64,000 nucleotides of DNA from Kiritimatiellia bacterium (GTDB lineage: Bacteria; Verrucomicrobiota; Kiritimatiellia; JAFGHX01): contig JAFGHX010000470.1 of the NCBI GenBank assembly GCA_016929905.1, positions 1 through 64,000 on the forward strand, in the 5' to 3' direction. Below are positions 27,120 through 36,229 of the stretch, piece by piece (the first letter of the stretch is position 1; each line of letters begins with the position of its first letter). The position numbers were made by a program, and so were the translations under genes. The notes below the pieces were generated by a model that did not search any database, was not told where the DNA came from, and was given only the letters and a program-made list of their open reading frames with translations.

Positions 27120-27313
27120 CGTTGATCCTTTCTCGCGCGACGGGGCCTGCTCCGGCCAGGTCCGCACGTGGGCCCCCTCGTGCGCGGGCTGCAGGGCCAG
27201 TATACCGCGTCGCGCCGACCGGTTCTTGCACACCCTGCGCATGCACTGGGATATCCTGCGCAACATACCGGTATTCGGCGGCCGCCGATGCGAGAATTGC
27301 ACACAAGAAGGGT

Positions 27314-27328
27314 GCAATGCTGCATTGC
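27314..27328. promoter_or_regulatory. Operator-like 15-bp palindrome in a divergent promoter region
   Basis: GCAATGC-T-GCATTGC is perfectly symmetric. It lies 73 bp before the GHL6 gene and about 195 bp from the divergent isomerase start, so one regulator could control both. Confidence 0.45.
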
Positions 27329-27400
27329 CGTTCGGGCACGACCGGGGACATACTACGGAGAAATCGCGCCCATGGCGGGCGAGTGAAGGAGGATTCGCGC

Positions 27401-29410
27401 GTGAAGAAAGACAGCAACGGGTTCTATTCCCACATCCGGCAGGTTCACATGGACTTCCACATGCCGGAGTTCCCGAAGAATGCCATCACGAACTTCGACG
27501 CGAAGGCGTTCGTGAAGCATCTCGTGCACGGCAAGATCAACATGGTGGCGCTGTTCGCCAAGTGCCATTTCGGGAACTCCTTCTACGACACACGGGTCGG
27601 GCACAAGCACACGGGCCTGCCGAACGATTTCCTGCGCGAAGCGGCGGAAGAATGCCGAAAGCACGGGATCCGGACGCTCGCGTACTACTCGCTGAGCACG
27701 GACAAGTGGGCCTACGATCATTATCCGCACTGGCGCAAGGTGGCCGCGGACGGCACGCACCCGCCCGTCAACGGGCCTTGGGCCCGGGTCTGCATCAACA
27801 CCCCGTACCGCGAAGAGCTTGCCCTGCCGCAGTGCGAAGAGATCGCGCGGGACTACCCGGTCGACGGGTTCTTCATCGACATTCCGCTCTCGGGCCGATG
27901 CTTCTGCCGGTGGTGCAAGGAGAAATTCGCCGTGCTGCACGGCAAGGAGTTGACCGAGTCGGTGCCGGGCATCGAGCAGGACGCGTTCGACTACAACTCG
28001 ACCGCGCGCTTTCTGAAGGAACTGCGCCACATCATCAACACGCACAATCCCGAGTTGAAGATCGTGACGAACCGCGGCGGGCATCTCTACAGTCCGAGGT
28101 CGTTTTCGGACTGCAACGATTTCGGCGTGTGGGAGAGCCAGCCGAAATCGAACTACCTGTCGCACAGCTTCGCCTGCCGCGCCGTTCGGACTCTGGATAT
28201 GCCCGTCCAGGTGATGTCCGTCCGCTTCTATCAGGGTTGGGGCGATCTCTCGCTGAAGCCGACCGCGCAGATGACCACCGAGTTCGCCGCCATGATCGGG
28301 AACGGCTGCGCGGCGACCAGCGGCGACCAGGTGAATGTGGACGGCACGCTCCAGCCGGCTGTGTACGACATGTTCAACAAATCGTTCGGGTTCGTCGAGG
28401 CGCGGGAAGCGATCCTGGCGGGCGCCGAGAGCGTGAAGCACGCGGCCATCCTCGCGCCGGTCGCCCGCTACGACTATCCGGCCGACGTGGCGGAGGGCCC
28501 CGCGATGCAGGGCGCGCACAAGGCGCTGTTGGAGAGCCACGTACAGTTCGACATCCTGAGCGCACTCGATATCGACAAGCTGGATGCCTACAAGATCGCC
28601 GTGCTGACGGAGCCGTGCAGCTTCGATCCGGCCGTCTTTCCGAAGCTGGAGCAATGGGTGAAGAAGGGCGGCACGCTGGTCGCGGCGGGCAGTTCCCTGA
28701 TCGAGGGCGGCCGGTTCCACCTGCAGGAGGTGCTGGGCATCGACTTCATCGACCCGTCCGTCTTCAGCGTCAGCCACTTCAAGCCGGAGCCCGCTCTGGC
28801 GGGCGCGATGGACGACCTGCCGCTGCAGTGCCGGGCGAAGAGCTACAAGGTGTTCTGCAAGGGGGCTGACAGGCTGGCCCGCTACTACTATCCTCAGACC
28901 GAATGCACCCCGGACCACGCGTTCCGCAACCCGCAATGCCCGCCGGCCAACGACGAGCCGTCGCCCTACCCGTTCGCGACCCTCAACACGTACGGCAAGG
29001 GCAAGGCCGTCTACATCGCCGCCTCGATCTTCGAGGCGTACTGGCGCTACAACCACCACTGGCTGCGGCAGTTCGTCGAGGCCGTGTTCAAGCACGTGGA
29101 CCCGGCCCCGCCCTGCCGGGCGGACATCTCGGGGATCGTCGAAACGAATCTGATGCGCGCCGCGAACGGCGACCTGCTCCTGAACCTGATCCACTACCAG
29201 GTGGGGCACCAGGGCGCGCGCGAGGCGATCCCGGCCATCGAGAGCGTCCACCCCATCACGCAGATCGCGTGCCAAGTTAAAGCCGCGGGCGTGAAGCAGG
29301 TGCGCCTCGAGCCGGCGGGGACGGAGATCGCGTTCAAGCAGGACGGCGACTACGTCGCGTTCAGCGTCCCACAGATCGAGTATCTCGGGATTGTGCGCGT
29401 CGTGACCTGA
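27401..29410 (+). CDS. GHL6-type hypothetical glycosyl hydrolase (alpha-amylase-family TIM barrel)
   Basis: The 669-residue protein has an N-terminal barrel of the hypothetical glycosyl hydrolase 6 family (RQVHMDFHMPEFP; DYPVDGFFIDIPLSGRCFC, with an Asp at the catalytic strand; CRWCKEKF). A beta-galactosidase-trimerisation-like Rossmann domain (about 340-560; KHAAILAPVARYDYPAD; LEQWVKKGGTLVAAGSS) and a small C-terminal beta-sandwich follow. No signal peptide is present. GTG 27401 follows AAGGAGG at 27386-27392; the longer open frame has no ribosome binding site. The 2-Cys pairs around 170 (CFCRWC) are a family feature. Function on a specific glycan is not predictable. Confidence 0.88.
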   Translation: MKKDSNGFYSHIRQVHMDFHMPEFPKNAITNFDAKAFVKHLVHGKINMVALFAKCHFGNSFYDTRVGHKHTGLPNDFLREAAEECRKHGIRTLAYYSLSTDKWAYDHYPHWRKVAADGTHPPVNGPWARVCINTPYREELALPQCEEIARDYPVDGFFIDIPLSGRCFCRWCKEKFAVLHGKELTESVPGIEQDAFDYNSTARFLKELRHIINTHNPELKIVTNRGGHLYSPRSFSDCNDFGVWESQPKSNYLSHSFACRAVRTLDMPVQVMSVRFYQGWGDLSLKPTAQMTTEFAAMIGNGCAATSGDQVNVDGTLQPAVYDMFNKSFGFVEAREAILAGAESVKHAAILAPVARYDYPADVAEGPAMQGAHKALLESHVQFDILSALDIDKLDAYKIAVLTEPCSFDPAVFPKLEQWVKKGGTLVAAGSSLIEGGRFHLQEVLGIDFIDPSVFSVSHFKPEPALAGAMDDLPLQCRAKSYKVFCKGADRLARYYYPQTECTPDHAFRNPQCPPANDEPSPYPFATLNTYGKGKAVYIAASIFEAYWRYNHHWLRQFVEAVFKHVDPAPPCRADISGIVETNLMRAANGDLLLNLIHYQVGHQGAREAIPAIESVHPITQIACQVKAAGVKQVRLEPAGTEIAFKQDGDYVAFSVPQIEYLGIVRVVT

Positions 29411-29415
29411 CGCGT

Positions 29416-31083
29416 TCAGTCGAGGCCCCAGGGCGGATTGTCCCGCGGGTGCTTCACATGAAATCGGATGCCGATTTCCCGCGTCTGGCCCGCCTCCAGC
29501 TGCAGGTCCCAGAGCATGACGCCCTCCCGGCTCTCATAATCCTTGGTGCCGGGCGGCGGGTCGAGTTCGACACCCTTGATCTGGACCCGGTCGGTCTTCG
29601 AGACCGGTATCGCATCAAGCAGGCAAACGCGAACGGGCTTCTTGCGGACGTTCTCCACCACAATCTTGAACGCCAGCTCGCGGGCAACCGTGTGCCGCTC
29701 CACCTTGCCGAAGAAAGTCTCGGCCGCCTTGTCGGTCACCTTCTCGCGCCGCACCTTGACGGCGCGGTCGGCGCCCAGGTTCAACCTGAACGCTTCCCCC
29801 GCCTTCGTCGGGGCGAGCGTGGTTGCCCCGACGAACCGGCCGGCGAAGTAGACGTTCAACGTGCCCGCGAGCAGCTCCTGGTCCGGCGCCGCGCGGCAGA
29901 CCAAATAGGTGAGCGGGTCCTGCTTCGGCACGGCGAAGTCGAAAAACTCGCCCGGCAGCTCCTTGGTGTACATGGGCAGGATCGATTCGTCTTCGCCGGA
30001 ATCGACCCGAAGCCGTTGCGGCAGCTCGTACTCGAACGTCAGCGGCAGTTCCTTCCCGACCGCCTGCGTGAAAGCGGCCTGCGGCGGCTCCGGCGCGGCC
30101 GCCGCGGCCATCGCGGCCGGCGGCGCGGCCAACTCGAGCGCCTCGTCGACATCGGACAGCACGGCAGCCTCCTCCAGCGCGACCGCCCCGCGAAACGCAG
30201 CCTTGGCCATAGGGACCGGGCGCCGCCCGATGTCAACCCGCCAGCTCTGCAGGTCCGGCAGCGCCACACCCTTGACCGGCACGGCATTGGAGACCGCCAG
30301 CTTGACGCCGGCCCAGTCCTCGCCCGTCTTCTGCCGGATTCGGGCGAACAAGCTCATCGCCACGGAGGTCAGATCCTCCGGCACGTCGACCCGATATACC
30401 GGTTCCCAGGTCGCGTGCCGCGCGACGTACGTGGGTTCGGCCAGAAGTGTCTGGTCCCCGGCAGACCGAAAGACGATCTCGATTCCTTTCCGGGTCTCCT
30501 CCTGCGGCTGCCGGCGCTGCTTGAGCTGGCGCTCCAGCACCTGGATATCGCGGTCCAGATCTTCGAGCTGGTGGTCGAGCGCGCGGATCGCATCGCTCTG
30601 TTCCCGGTAGTTCGCGTCGAGGAACTTGAGCGTCCCGTCCAGGTCCGCCGCTTTCGGAAAATCCGTTTTCACCTTCCTGGGCAACTCGCTTTCCGCGAAG
30701 TTGACGAGCGAATCGAGGAACTGCGTCTTCTTGAGCAGCACGCTCTTCTGGTCCTCCAGCGCACGGCGCCGGCGCGCGAGTTCGCGCTTCCTGTCGGTCA
30801 ACGCCCGGACGTCTTCCTGGGGCGCGTCCTTGACGGGCAGTTGGCGGTACTGCACGCTGAGGATCTCGCCTTCACCGCGCACCGCGGCCTGCGCGGAGTC
30901 AGCGTCGACCGCAAACGCTTTCACCTCGACGAAAAAACGGTTCAGCCCTGCCTTGGCCTCGAGTTCGGCCCGGCGCTTCACGTACACCTGATCGGTGAAC
31001 AGAACGACCTCGTCAATTCGGTTGCGCTCGCCCTCGGCGACGGTGGCATCCACGGCGAACTGTCTGGTCCCCTCCTCGCTCAT
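29416..31083 (-). CDS. MuiA-like (mucoidy inhibitor A / DUF4139) protein
   Basis: The 555-residue protein shows the DUF4140 N-terminal domain (EVVLFTDQVYVKRRAELEA), a long Arg/Glu-rich coiled coil at about 90-190 (RKRELARRRRALEDQKSV; RQLKQRRQPQEETRKG) and the DUF4139 C-terminal domain (ATWEPVYRVDVPEDL; TYLVCRAAPDQELLAGTLNV; LWDLQLEAGQTREIGIRF). A low-complexity Ala/Pro patch near 325-340 separates the last two. The family is named for a mucoidy phenotype; its biochemical role is unknown. AAGGAGA lies upstream of ATG 31083. No signal peptide is visible. It converges on the GHL6 gene and is divergent from the PfkB kinase gene. Confidence 0.88.
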   Translation of the reverse strand: MSEEGTRQFAVDATVAEGERNRIDEVVLFTDQVYVKRRAELEAKAGLNRFFVEVKAFAVDADSAQAAVRGEGEILSVQYRQLPVKDAPQEDVRALTDRKRELARRRRALEDQKSVLLKKTQFLDSLVNFAESELPRKVKTDFPKAADLDGTLKFLDANYREQSDAIRALDHQLEDLDRDIQVLERQLKQRRQPQEETRKGIEIVFRSAGDQTLLAEPTYVARHATWEPVYRVDVPEDLTSVAMSLFARIRQKTGEDWAGVKLAVSNAVPVKGVALPDLQSWRVDIGRRPVPMAKAAFRGAVALEEAAVLSDVDEALELAAPPAAMAAAAAPEPPQAAFTQAVGKELPLTFEYELPQRLRVDSGEDESILPMYTKELPGEFFDFAVPKQDPLTYLVCRAAPDQELLAGTLNVYFAGRFVGATTLAPTKAGEAFRLNLGADRAVKVRREKVTDKAAETFFGKVERHTVARELAFKIVVENVRKKPVRVCLLDAIPVSKTDRVQIKGVELDPPPGTKDYESREGVMLWDLQLEAGQTREIGIRFHVKHPRDNPPWGLD

Positions 31084-31336
31084 CGGCAGCGTCTCCTTTC
31101 CGGGCGCGTGTTGGCGTGCGGGCGTCCGCGGGCGCAGGCAGTGTAGCGCCCGACGCCGGGTTCGGCAATCCCGGAATCGGCCGGCCCCGGGGCCGGGGCG
31201 AGTGGGCGGCAGGACCGGCCCTGGCGCAACGCCAGGCGGCCGCAAGCCTGTGGTTGCACACGGCGCGGCAGGCGGGTATACTGCGGGTCCGGTATTCGTC
31301 GGCACGCAGAACCAAACAGGAAAGGAGCGGCGCAGC

Positions 31337-32416
31337 ATGAAGATCGATTTCCGCAAGGACTGTGAGTGGGCGCTGCTGGTCCCGACCAGCATGGGGATCC
31401 GCATCACGCCGGAGAGCGGCCAGCCGGTGCATTCCAGCCACCGCTTCCTCATGCAGGTCACAAGCGCCGAGACCAACGTGGCGAGCATCTCGTCGTACCT
31501 CGGGCTGCCGGTGAAAGTGCTGACCACGTTTGTGAAGGACAGCCCGATCGCCCGAATGATCAAGGACAACCTCGGCAACCGGCACATGGCCTACGAAGGC
31601 AAAGATGTGCCGCAGGGCGGCCCCTGGGGCTATCGCCACCAGTTCAACATCGCGGACTCGGGCGTCGGCTCGCGCGGGCCGCGGGTGCACAACGACCGCG
31701 CCGGCGAAGTCGGCCGTACGCTGAACGTGAAGGATTTCGATCTGGACCGGATCTTCGGGAAAGAAGGCGTCCAGATCATCCACGTCTCCGGCCTGATCGG
31801 CGCACTCTCCCCGGAAACGAGCACGTTCTGTCTCGAGCTGGCGCGCGCGGCCAAGAAGCACGGGACCCGCGTTTCGTTCGACTTGAACTACCGGGCCTCG
31901 TTCTGGAAGGGCCGCGAGAAGGAACTGCACGACTGCTTCGCCGAAATCGCGGGTGTCGCCGATATCCTCGTCGGCAACGAAGAGGACTTCCAGCTCTGCC
32001 TCGGCATCGAAGGACCCGAGGCGGGCGGCAAGGACCTGGCCGCCCAGATCGAAGGGTTCAAGGGGCTGATCAAGAACGCGAAAGCCGCTTACCCCAATGC
32101 GGCCGTCTTCGCCACGACCCTGCGCGAAGTCATCAGCGTCAACGCGCACCTGTGGGGCGCCGTCATGGCCGCCGGCGACGACTTCCATGTCGTCGAACCG
32201 CGCGAAATCACGGTCCTGGACCGGATCGGGGGCGGGGACGGGTTCGTCGGCGGCATGCTCTACGCCGTGCTCAAGGGGTGGGAACCCGAGAAATGGGTCC
32301 AGTTCGGCTGGGCCAGCGGTGCGCTCGCCACGACGTTCCTCACCGACTACGCCCAGCCCGCCGACGAGGAACAGATCTGGAGCGTCTGGGCCGGGAATGC
32401 CCGCGTCAAACGATAG
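31337..32416 (+). CDS. PfkB-family sugar kinase (2-keto-3-deoxygluconate kinase-like)
   Basis: The 359-residue ribokinase-fold protein shows SAETNVASISSYLGLPVKVL near residue 43, VSGLIGALSPETSTFCLEL, VSFDLNYRASFWKG, ADILVGNEEDF, and the catalytic signature ITVLDRIGGGDGFVGGML near 291-308, where Asp is the base (GGGD in place of the commoner GAGD). The order resembles KdgK enzymes that phosphorylate 2-keto-3-deoxygluconate. AAAGGAG lies upstream of ATG 31337. It converges on the UroD-like gene and is divergent from the MuiA-like gene. It could feed sugar acids released by nearby enzymes into glycolysis. Confidence 0.9.
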   Translation: MKIDFRKDCEWALLVPTSMGIRITPESGQPVHSSHRFLMQVTSAETNVASISSYLGLPVKVLTTFVKDSPIARMIKDNLGNRHMAYEGKDVPQGGPWGYRHQFNIADSGVGSRGPRVHNDRAGEVGRTLNVKDFDLDRIFGKEGVQIIHVSGLIGALSPETSTFCLELARAAKKHGTRVSFDLNYRASFWKGREKELHDCFAEIAGVADILVGNEEDFQLCLGIEGPEAGGKDLAAQIEGFKGLIKNAKAAYPNAAVFATTLREVISVNAHLWGAVMAAGDDFHVVEPREITVLDRIGGGDGFVGGMLYAVLKGWEPEKWVQFGWASGALATTFLTDYAQPADEEQIWSVWAGNARVKR

Positions 32417-32430
32417 GGGCCGGGCCGCAT

Positions 32431-33513
32431 TCAGTACCGCCCCCATTCGCGTGCGGCGGCGTACATGGCCAGCACGTTCTCGGTCGGCGAGTTGTCCTGG
32501 ATGGCGTGGGTGGGCGAGAAGCAGTACCCGCCGCCGGGCATCATGATCGCCAGCGTCTGCCGGCAGTCGCACACGACATCGTCCACCGTGCCGAAGGCGA
32601 GCGGGCCGCCCGTGGAGATGCAGCCGTGGAAGGCCAAGCGTCCGCCAAACGTCTTCTTCAGATGAGCCGGCGCCATGTTCGCCGCCTCGGGCTGGAGCGT
32701 ATCGACTGCGTTGATGCCCATCTCGATGAAATCCTCGAACGCCCAACTGCTCGAGCCGCAGCAGTGGATCATCACGGGTAGATCGAAGCTCTTGGCCAGA
32801 TCGACAATCTCCTGATGAAAAGGGCGCAGGTGCTTACGGTACAGATCCAGGCTGATCGTCGGCGCAATCTGCGTGCCGAGATCCTCACCCATCTGGAGGA
32901 AATCAACTCCGCCTTGGGCCGCCTCCAGTGTCCGGCGAACGATCTCCACGTTGATCGCCGTCCGCCGGCGGGCCAGCAATAGCCCCGCCGGGTCGTCCGT
33001 AATGAGGTCAACCAGCGTCTGCTCCATCCCCCGGAGAAACCCGTTGCTGTTGATGATGTCACCCAGGCCCGCCCCGCCCACGCCCACCGCGTATGGCGAA
33101 TGGCGCGCACAAGCCTCCGCCACCTGCGAATAGTCGTAGTCGTCCGGCGAGGGCATGGGCCATTCGGCCACTTCCTCTTCCGTGGCATGGCGCAGCGGAA
33201 AATCGCAGTAGTCCCAATAGTACCCCGTGCCGTGCCCAACCTTCCTGCGATGAATGCCCCAGATATCCACGTGTACACCGCGTTCCGGAATGTCTTCGTG
33301 AAGCCTGGGCCCGCCATAACGCGCACGCACCGAACGGAAGTCCACGCCGAGCGCTTGCCGCAGCCCCTCATCATCGTTCCCGGCCAGGCCGAAATGCTCT
33401 TTGAGACGCGCGTCGATGCCCGGGTTCGCCGAGTAGTCCACGGGCACACGGTCCGCCTCCTGATGGGCAAACGTCATGAGAACCCGGTGCTTGGATGACA
33501 GTTCTGCGCTCAT
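32431..33513 (-). CDS. UroD/MtaA-superfamily protein with complete zinc-site motif
   Basis: The 360-residue TIM barrel has LPVMIHCCGSSSW at about 246-258, giving His250-x-Cys252, and a third Cys331 in GGYCFSPTHAIQ. HxC plus a distant Cys is the zinc site of MtaA/CmuA-type methylcobalamin methyltransferases, so a corrinoid- or thiol-linked methyl transfer is plausible. No corrinoid protein gene is nearby. GGGAGG lies upstream of ATG 33513. The AraC gene at 33998 is divergent and probably regulates it; the gap contains a 131-bp palindromic element. Haem-pathway UroD function is unlikely. Confidence 0.9.
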   Translation of the reverse strand: MSAELSSKHRVLMTFAHQEADRVPVDYSANPGIDARLKEHFGLAGNDDEGLRQALGVDFRSVRARYGGPRLHEDIPERGVHVDIWGIHRRKVGHGTGYYWDYCDFPLRHATEEEVAEWPMPSPDDYDYSQVAEACARHSPYAVGVGGAGLGDIINSNGFLRGMEQTLVDLITDDPAGLLLARRRTAINVEIVRRTLEAAQGGVDFLQMGEDLGTQIAPTISLDLYRKHLRPFHQEIVDLAKSFDLPVMIHCCGSSSWAFEDFIEMGINAVDTLQPEAANMAPAHLKKTFGGRLAFHGCISTGGPLAFGTVDDVVCDCRQTLAIMMPGGGYCFSPTHAIQDNSPTENVLAMYAAAREWGRY

Positions 33514-33592
33514 GCTGAATGGCCTCCCGATGAATGACCCAATCACGGGGCCTGTGGGCCAACGACGCGTCCGAATAAACGGCGCGCGAGGA

Positions 33593-33723
33593 GAGACTGT
33601 CTCAAAACCCGGGAACAGCCCTTACTGGCTTGACTACAAACGGCTGAAACCACCAGATGTGGCGTTTGTAGTTGACGCCGTAAGGCGTGTGGCACCGTAC
33701 GACTCGGGTTTTGAGACAGACTC
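33593..33723. mobile_element. 131-bp palindromic element, copy 2
   Basis: The termini are GAGACTGTCTCAAAACCC and GGGTTTTGAGACAGACTC, with inner arms GACTACAAACGGC and GCGTTTGTAGTTGACGCC. Its length is identical to copy 1 at 18779-18909. It lies between a divergent UroD-like/AraC pair. Confidence 0.85.
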
Positions 33724-33766
33724 AGGACGCCCTCCAGAAGACGGCTCGGCCCCAACCGGATCTGAC

Positions 33767-33826
33767 GTGGAGGGCAAGCCGCCTGCCCGCCGTAGCTGTC
33801 TGAGCGAAGGCGGATCCCGCGCGCCG
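33767..33826. repeat. Dispersed hairpin repeat copy (plus orientation)
   Basis: It starts GTGGAGGGCAAGC and continues TGCCCGCCGTAGCTGTCTGA then GCGAAGGCGGATCC, matching the core at 2538-2710, 3671-3714 and 8421-8455. It abuts the 131-bp element. The remainder to 33997 is non-coding, with a TTGACA at 33941 that may be the -35 box of the AraC gene. Confidence 0.8.
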
Positions 33827-33997
33827 CGTCCGCGGAACACGCGGATCCACGAACAGGCCCGTCTGTTGAGTATGACGCGCAAGATGCAGGTAACAATCGA
33901 CGTTTCGCTCAAATTTGTATTATCATGTCAAATGGCGGGGTTGACAGGTATGGCATTGTTTTTTTCAGGTCATACGGGCGGATAAGGGAGGCAAACC

Positions 33998-34867
33998 ATG
34001 GCGCTGCATACGCATGCCCCGAACGCGATCATTCTGTGGGCGAACGATGCCCAGTTTCCGCCCGGCACCCGGATCGAGTTCCCGGAGGTCCGCAGCCGGA
34101 TGTTGCTGTGGTGTCGCGGCGGGCGCGGGACCGTCACGGTGAACGGCGACAAGCACGTGTTGACCGCCGGCGATTTCCTTTTCATGCCGTGGAGACATCA
34201 TATTCGCTACGTGGCAGACGCGGGTGTCGATTGGTATCTGGGCGGCGTGCATGTCGTCCCGGATCATCGCCGGGGAGTGGACGTCCGGTTCCGCGTGCAG
34301 CATACTCCCGAAGACCGTAAGCCCTGGTATCGGTTCCACGGCGACGCCGCACTTCCCGGCTTTGAGACTGTGCTCTCCGGCCGGCTGGAACACGCGGAGT
34401 CTCTGCAACACCTGACGGATTACATTGTCGCCTGGTTCCGCCGGCCGACGCGCAACGAGGCGTCGGCCCGCGCGCTGGCGGGCGTGCTGCTGGACGAGCT
34501 GGAGGATGTCGCCGGCACGCTTGCCGCGCCGTACGGCTGCCTGCCCGCCAATCTGAAGCGGATGATGTCCCACGTCCCGGCCCACCTGCACGAACCCGTC
34601 GCGATCGCGTCACTCGCGGACATCGCGCACTGCAGCCCGTCCACGGTCTCGCGGCTCTTCAGGCGCTATCTCGGGATCTCACCGGGCCAATGGATCATGA
34701 AGCAGAAGATGGAGCACGCCTCAACGCTGCTCGCGACGACGACATTACGAGTCGCCCAAGTCGGCAGACGCGTGGGTATCGACGACCCCTACTATTTCTC
34801 CAAAGCCTTCAAGAAGTACCGGCAGGTGACGGCGCTGAAGTATCGGCAGATGAGTGGCGGGGTGTAG
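33998..34867 (+). CDS. AraC-family transcriptional regulator
   Basis: The 289-residue protein has an N-terminal cupin (RMLLWCRGGRGTVTVNG; TAGDFLFMPWRHHIRYVAD) and an AraC domain at about 185-285 (VAIASLADIAHCSPSTVSRL; IDDPYYFSKAFKKYRQVTAL). GGGAGG precedes ATG 33998. A possible -35 TTGACA lies at 33941. It is divergent from the zinc-motif UroD-like gene (start 33513). Downstream lies a radical SAM remnant on the other strand. Confidence 0.93.
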   Translation: MALHTHAPNAIILWANDAQFPPGTRIEFPEVRSRMLLWCRGGRGTVTVNGDKHVLTAGDFLFMPWRHHIRYVADAGVDWYLGGVHVVPDHRRGVDVRFRVQHTPEDRKPWYRFHGDAALPGFETVLSGRLEHAESLQHLTDYIVAWFRRPTRNEASARALAGVLLDELEDVAGTLAAPYGCLPANLKRMMSHVPAHLHEPVAIASLADIAHCSPSTVSRLFRRYLGISPGQWIMKQKMEHASTLLATTTLRVAQVGRRVGIDDPYYFSKAFKKYRQVTALKYRQMSGGV

Positions 34868-35224
34868 CTATGCCACGCCCGGGATGCCCGCGCTGTTGGC
34901 GACGGCGACGCGGAAGGGGTGGCAGGTGAGCCGTTTGACGCCGGGCGTCGCCTGCGGGCCGCATCCGCAAACGTAGTTCGTTGCCGTGCAGTCGAGCAGC
35001 TTGCCCATCCCGCGCCACATGCTCCAACTCTCCGTGGAGAGAGAGACGGGCACGGTCTTACTGTGCTTGCGGATCTCGGTCAGATAGTGCCGGTAGATTT
35101 CGGCGCGCGCCCACTGGGGGAAGGGTCTTGTGCGGCTGTCCTTCACCTGTTCCCTGCTCGCCTCTGCGGCACGCAGGAATTCGGGGTCGAGCAGGCCGAT
35201 ACTGGGCGCCAGCCGCCGTTTCAT
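34868..35224 (-). pseudogene. C-terminal-like fragment of a radical SAM (spore-photoproduct-lyase-like) protein
   Basis: These 118 residues carry sequence like the C-terminal part of SPL-type radical SAM proteins (IYRHYLTEIRKHSKTVPVSL, STESWSMWRGMGKLL, YVCGCGPQATPG). The radical SAM CxxxCxxC core is absent. The ATG overlaps the nudC stop codon (ATGA), so it could still be translated. It may be a truncated remnant fused behind nudC or a genuine small protein; the similarity is from memory of the family and the truncation is inference. Confidence 0.5.
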
Positions 35225-36171
35225 GTCGTCAACGCGAGACTCGCGCAGTGCGTCGCCAGCGGCCCAAGCTGGCCCTGGTCGAACCAGTCGCGGATCAGCC
35301 GGCGCGCAATGGAAATGTTCGACGGCAGCTTGAACGTCCCGTCCCGCAGTCCGTCCCGGATCTCAGCGCGCGTGAACCAGCGGGCGGTCTCCAGTTCGTC
35401 TTCGTCGAGGCGGACGGCATCGTTCGCGGCACGGGCGAAGAAGCCCAGCATCAGCGAGCGGGGAAACGGCCACGGCTGCGACGCCCGGTAGCGGATATCC
35501 TCGACGCGGACTCCGGTCTCCTCCATCACCTCGCGCTCGACCGCCTGCTCCAGGCTCTCGCCCGGCTCGACGAACCCGGCGATTGCCGAGTGCATGCCCG
35601 CCGCCCAGCCGCGCTTGCGCCCCAGCAGACAGCGGTCGCCCGAGCCGACGAGGACAATGACGGCCGGATCCGTCCGTGGAAAATGCTCCAGCCCGCACCC
35701 CGTGCGGGTGCAGACGCGCACGTGCCCGGCTTCCCGGCTCTCGGTCGGACTGCCGCAGTCGCCGCAGAACCGGTGGCGGCCGTGCCACTCCACCATCGAT
35801 TTCGCCAGCGCGAGCAGCGCGCAGTCCTGCGCGGTGAGCGAATCGGCCGCCTGCCGCAGCCCCTCGAACCGGCCGAGCCCGGGCGGCAACGCGTCCTTCG
35901 CAGGCAGCCCGATCGCGAAATAGGCCCTATCCTCCGCCTGCCCCAGGAAGATAACCGTCCCCGCCAGGCGGGAGACGTGCTCCGGCGTCAGGTACGCGGG
36001 CGCGCCCTCATCCGTCGCATGGAAGAGAACGTCCCCATCGCAAACGGGGATGAAACGCGTGTCGGCCCGCTCCATCTGCGCGGCGAGCCAGCCGGGATCG
36101 CGGCGTCTGGCGGACAGCCGATCCAACCCGCCCGTGACGAGGTGGTCTGGTAACAGGAATTGGGCAGCCAT
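35221..36171 (-). CDS. nudC: NADH pyrophosphatase (NudC-type Nudix hydrolase)
   Basis: The 316-residue enzyme hydrolyses NAD(H) to NMN(H) and AMP and can remove NAD caps from RNA. All hallmarks are seen: the zinc ribbon with Cys136, Cys139, Cys154 and Cys159 (FCGDCGSPTESREAGHVRVC); the Nudix box at 199-221 (GFVEPGESLEQAVEREVMEE); and the NudC-specific SQPWPFPRS at 231-239. Length is near the family's usual 260-315. ATG 36171 is the first plausible start; no strong ribosome binding site is visible and longer starts run into repeats. Its stop overlaps the start of the radical SAM-like fragment. Confidence 0.95.
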   Translation of the reverse strand: MAAQFLLPDHLVTGGLDRLSARRRDPGWLAAQMERADTRFIPVCDGDVLFHATDEGAPAYLTPEHVSRLAGTVIFLGQAEDRAYFAIGLPAKDALPPGLGRFEGLRQAADSLTAQDCALLALAKSMVEWHGRHRFCGDCGSPTESREAGHVRVCTRTGCGLEHFPRTDPAVIVLVGSGDRCLLGRKRGWAAGMHSAIAGFVEPGESLEQAVEREVMEETGVRVEDIRYRASQPWPFPRSLMLGFFARAANDAVRLDEDELETARWFTRAEIRDGLRDGTFKLPSNISIARRLIRDWFDQGQLGPLATHCASLALTT

Positions 36172-36229
36172 CCCGGCAGCATGACAACCCGAAGGAGTGT
36201 CGTCAAGACCAGCGCCCCGCTTATCCCCA

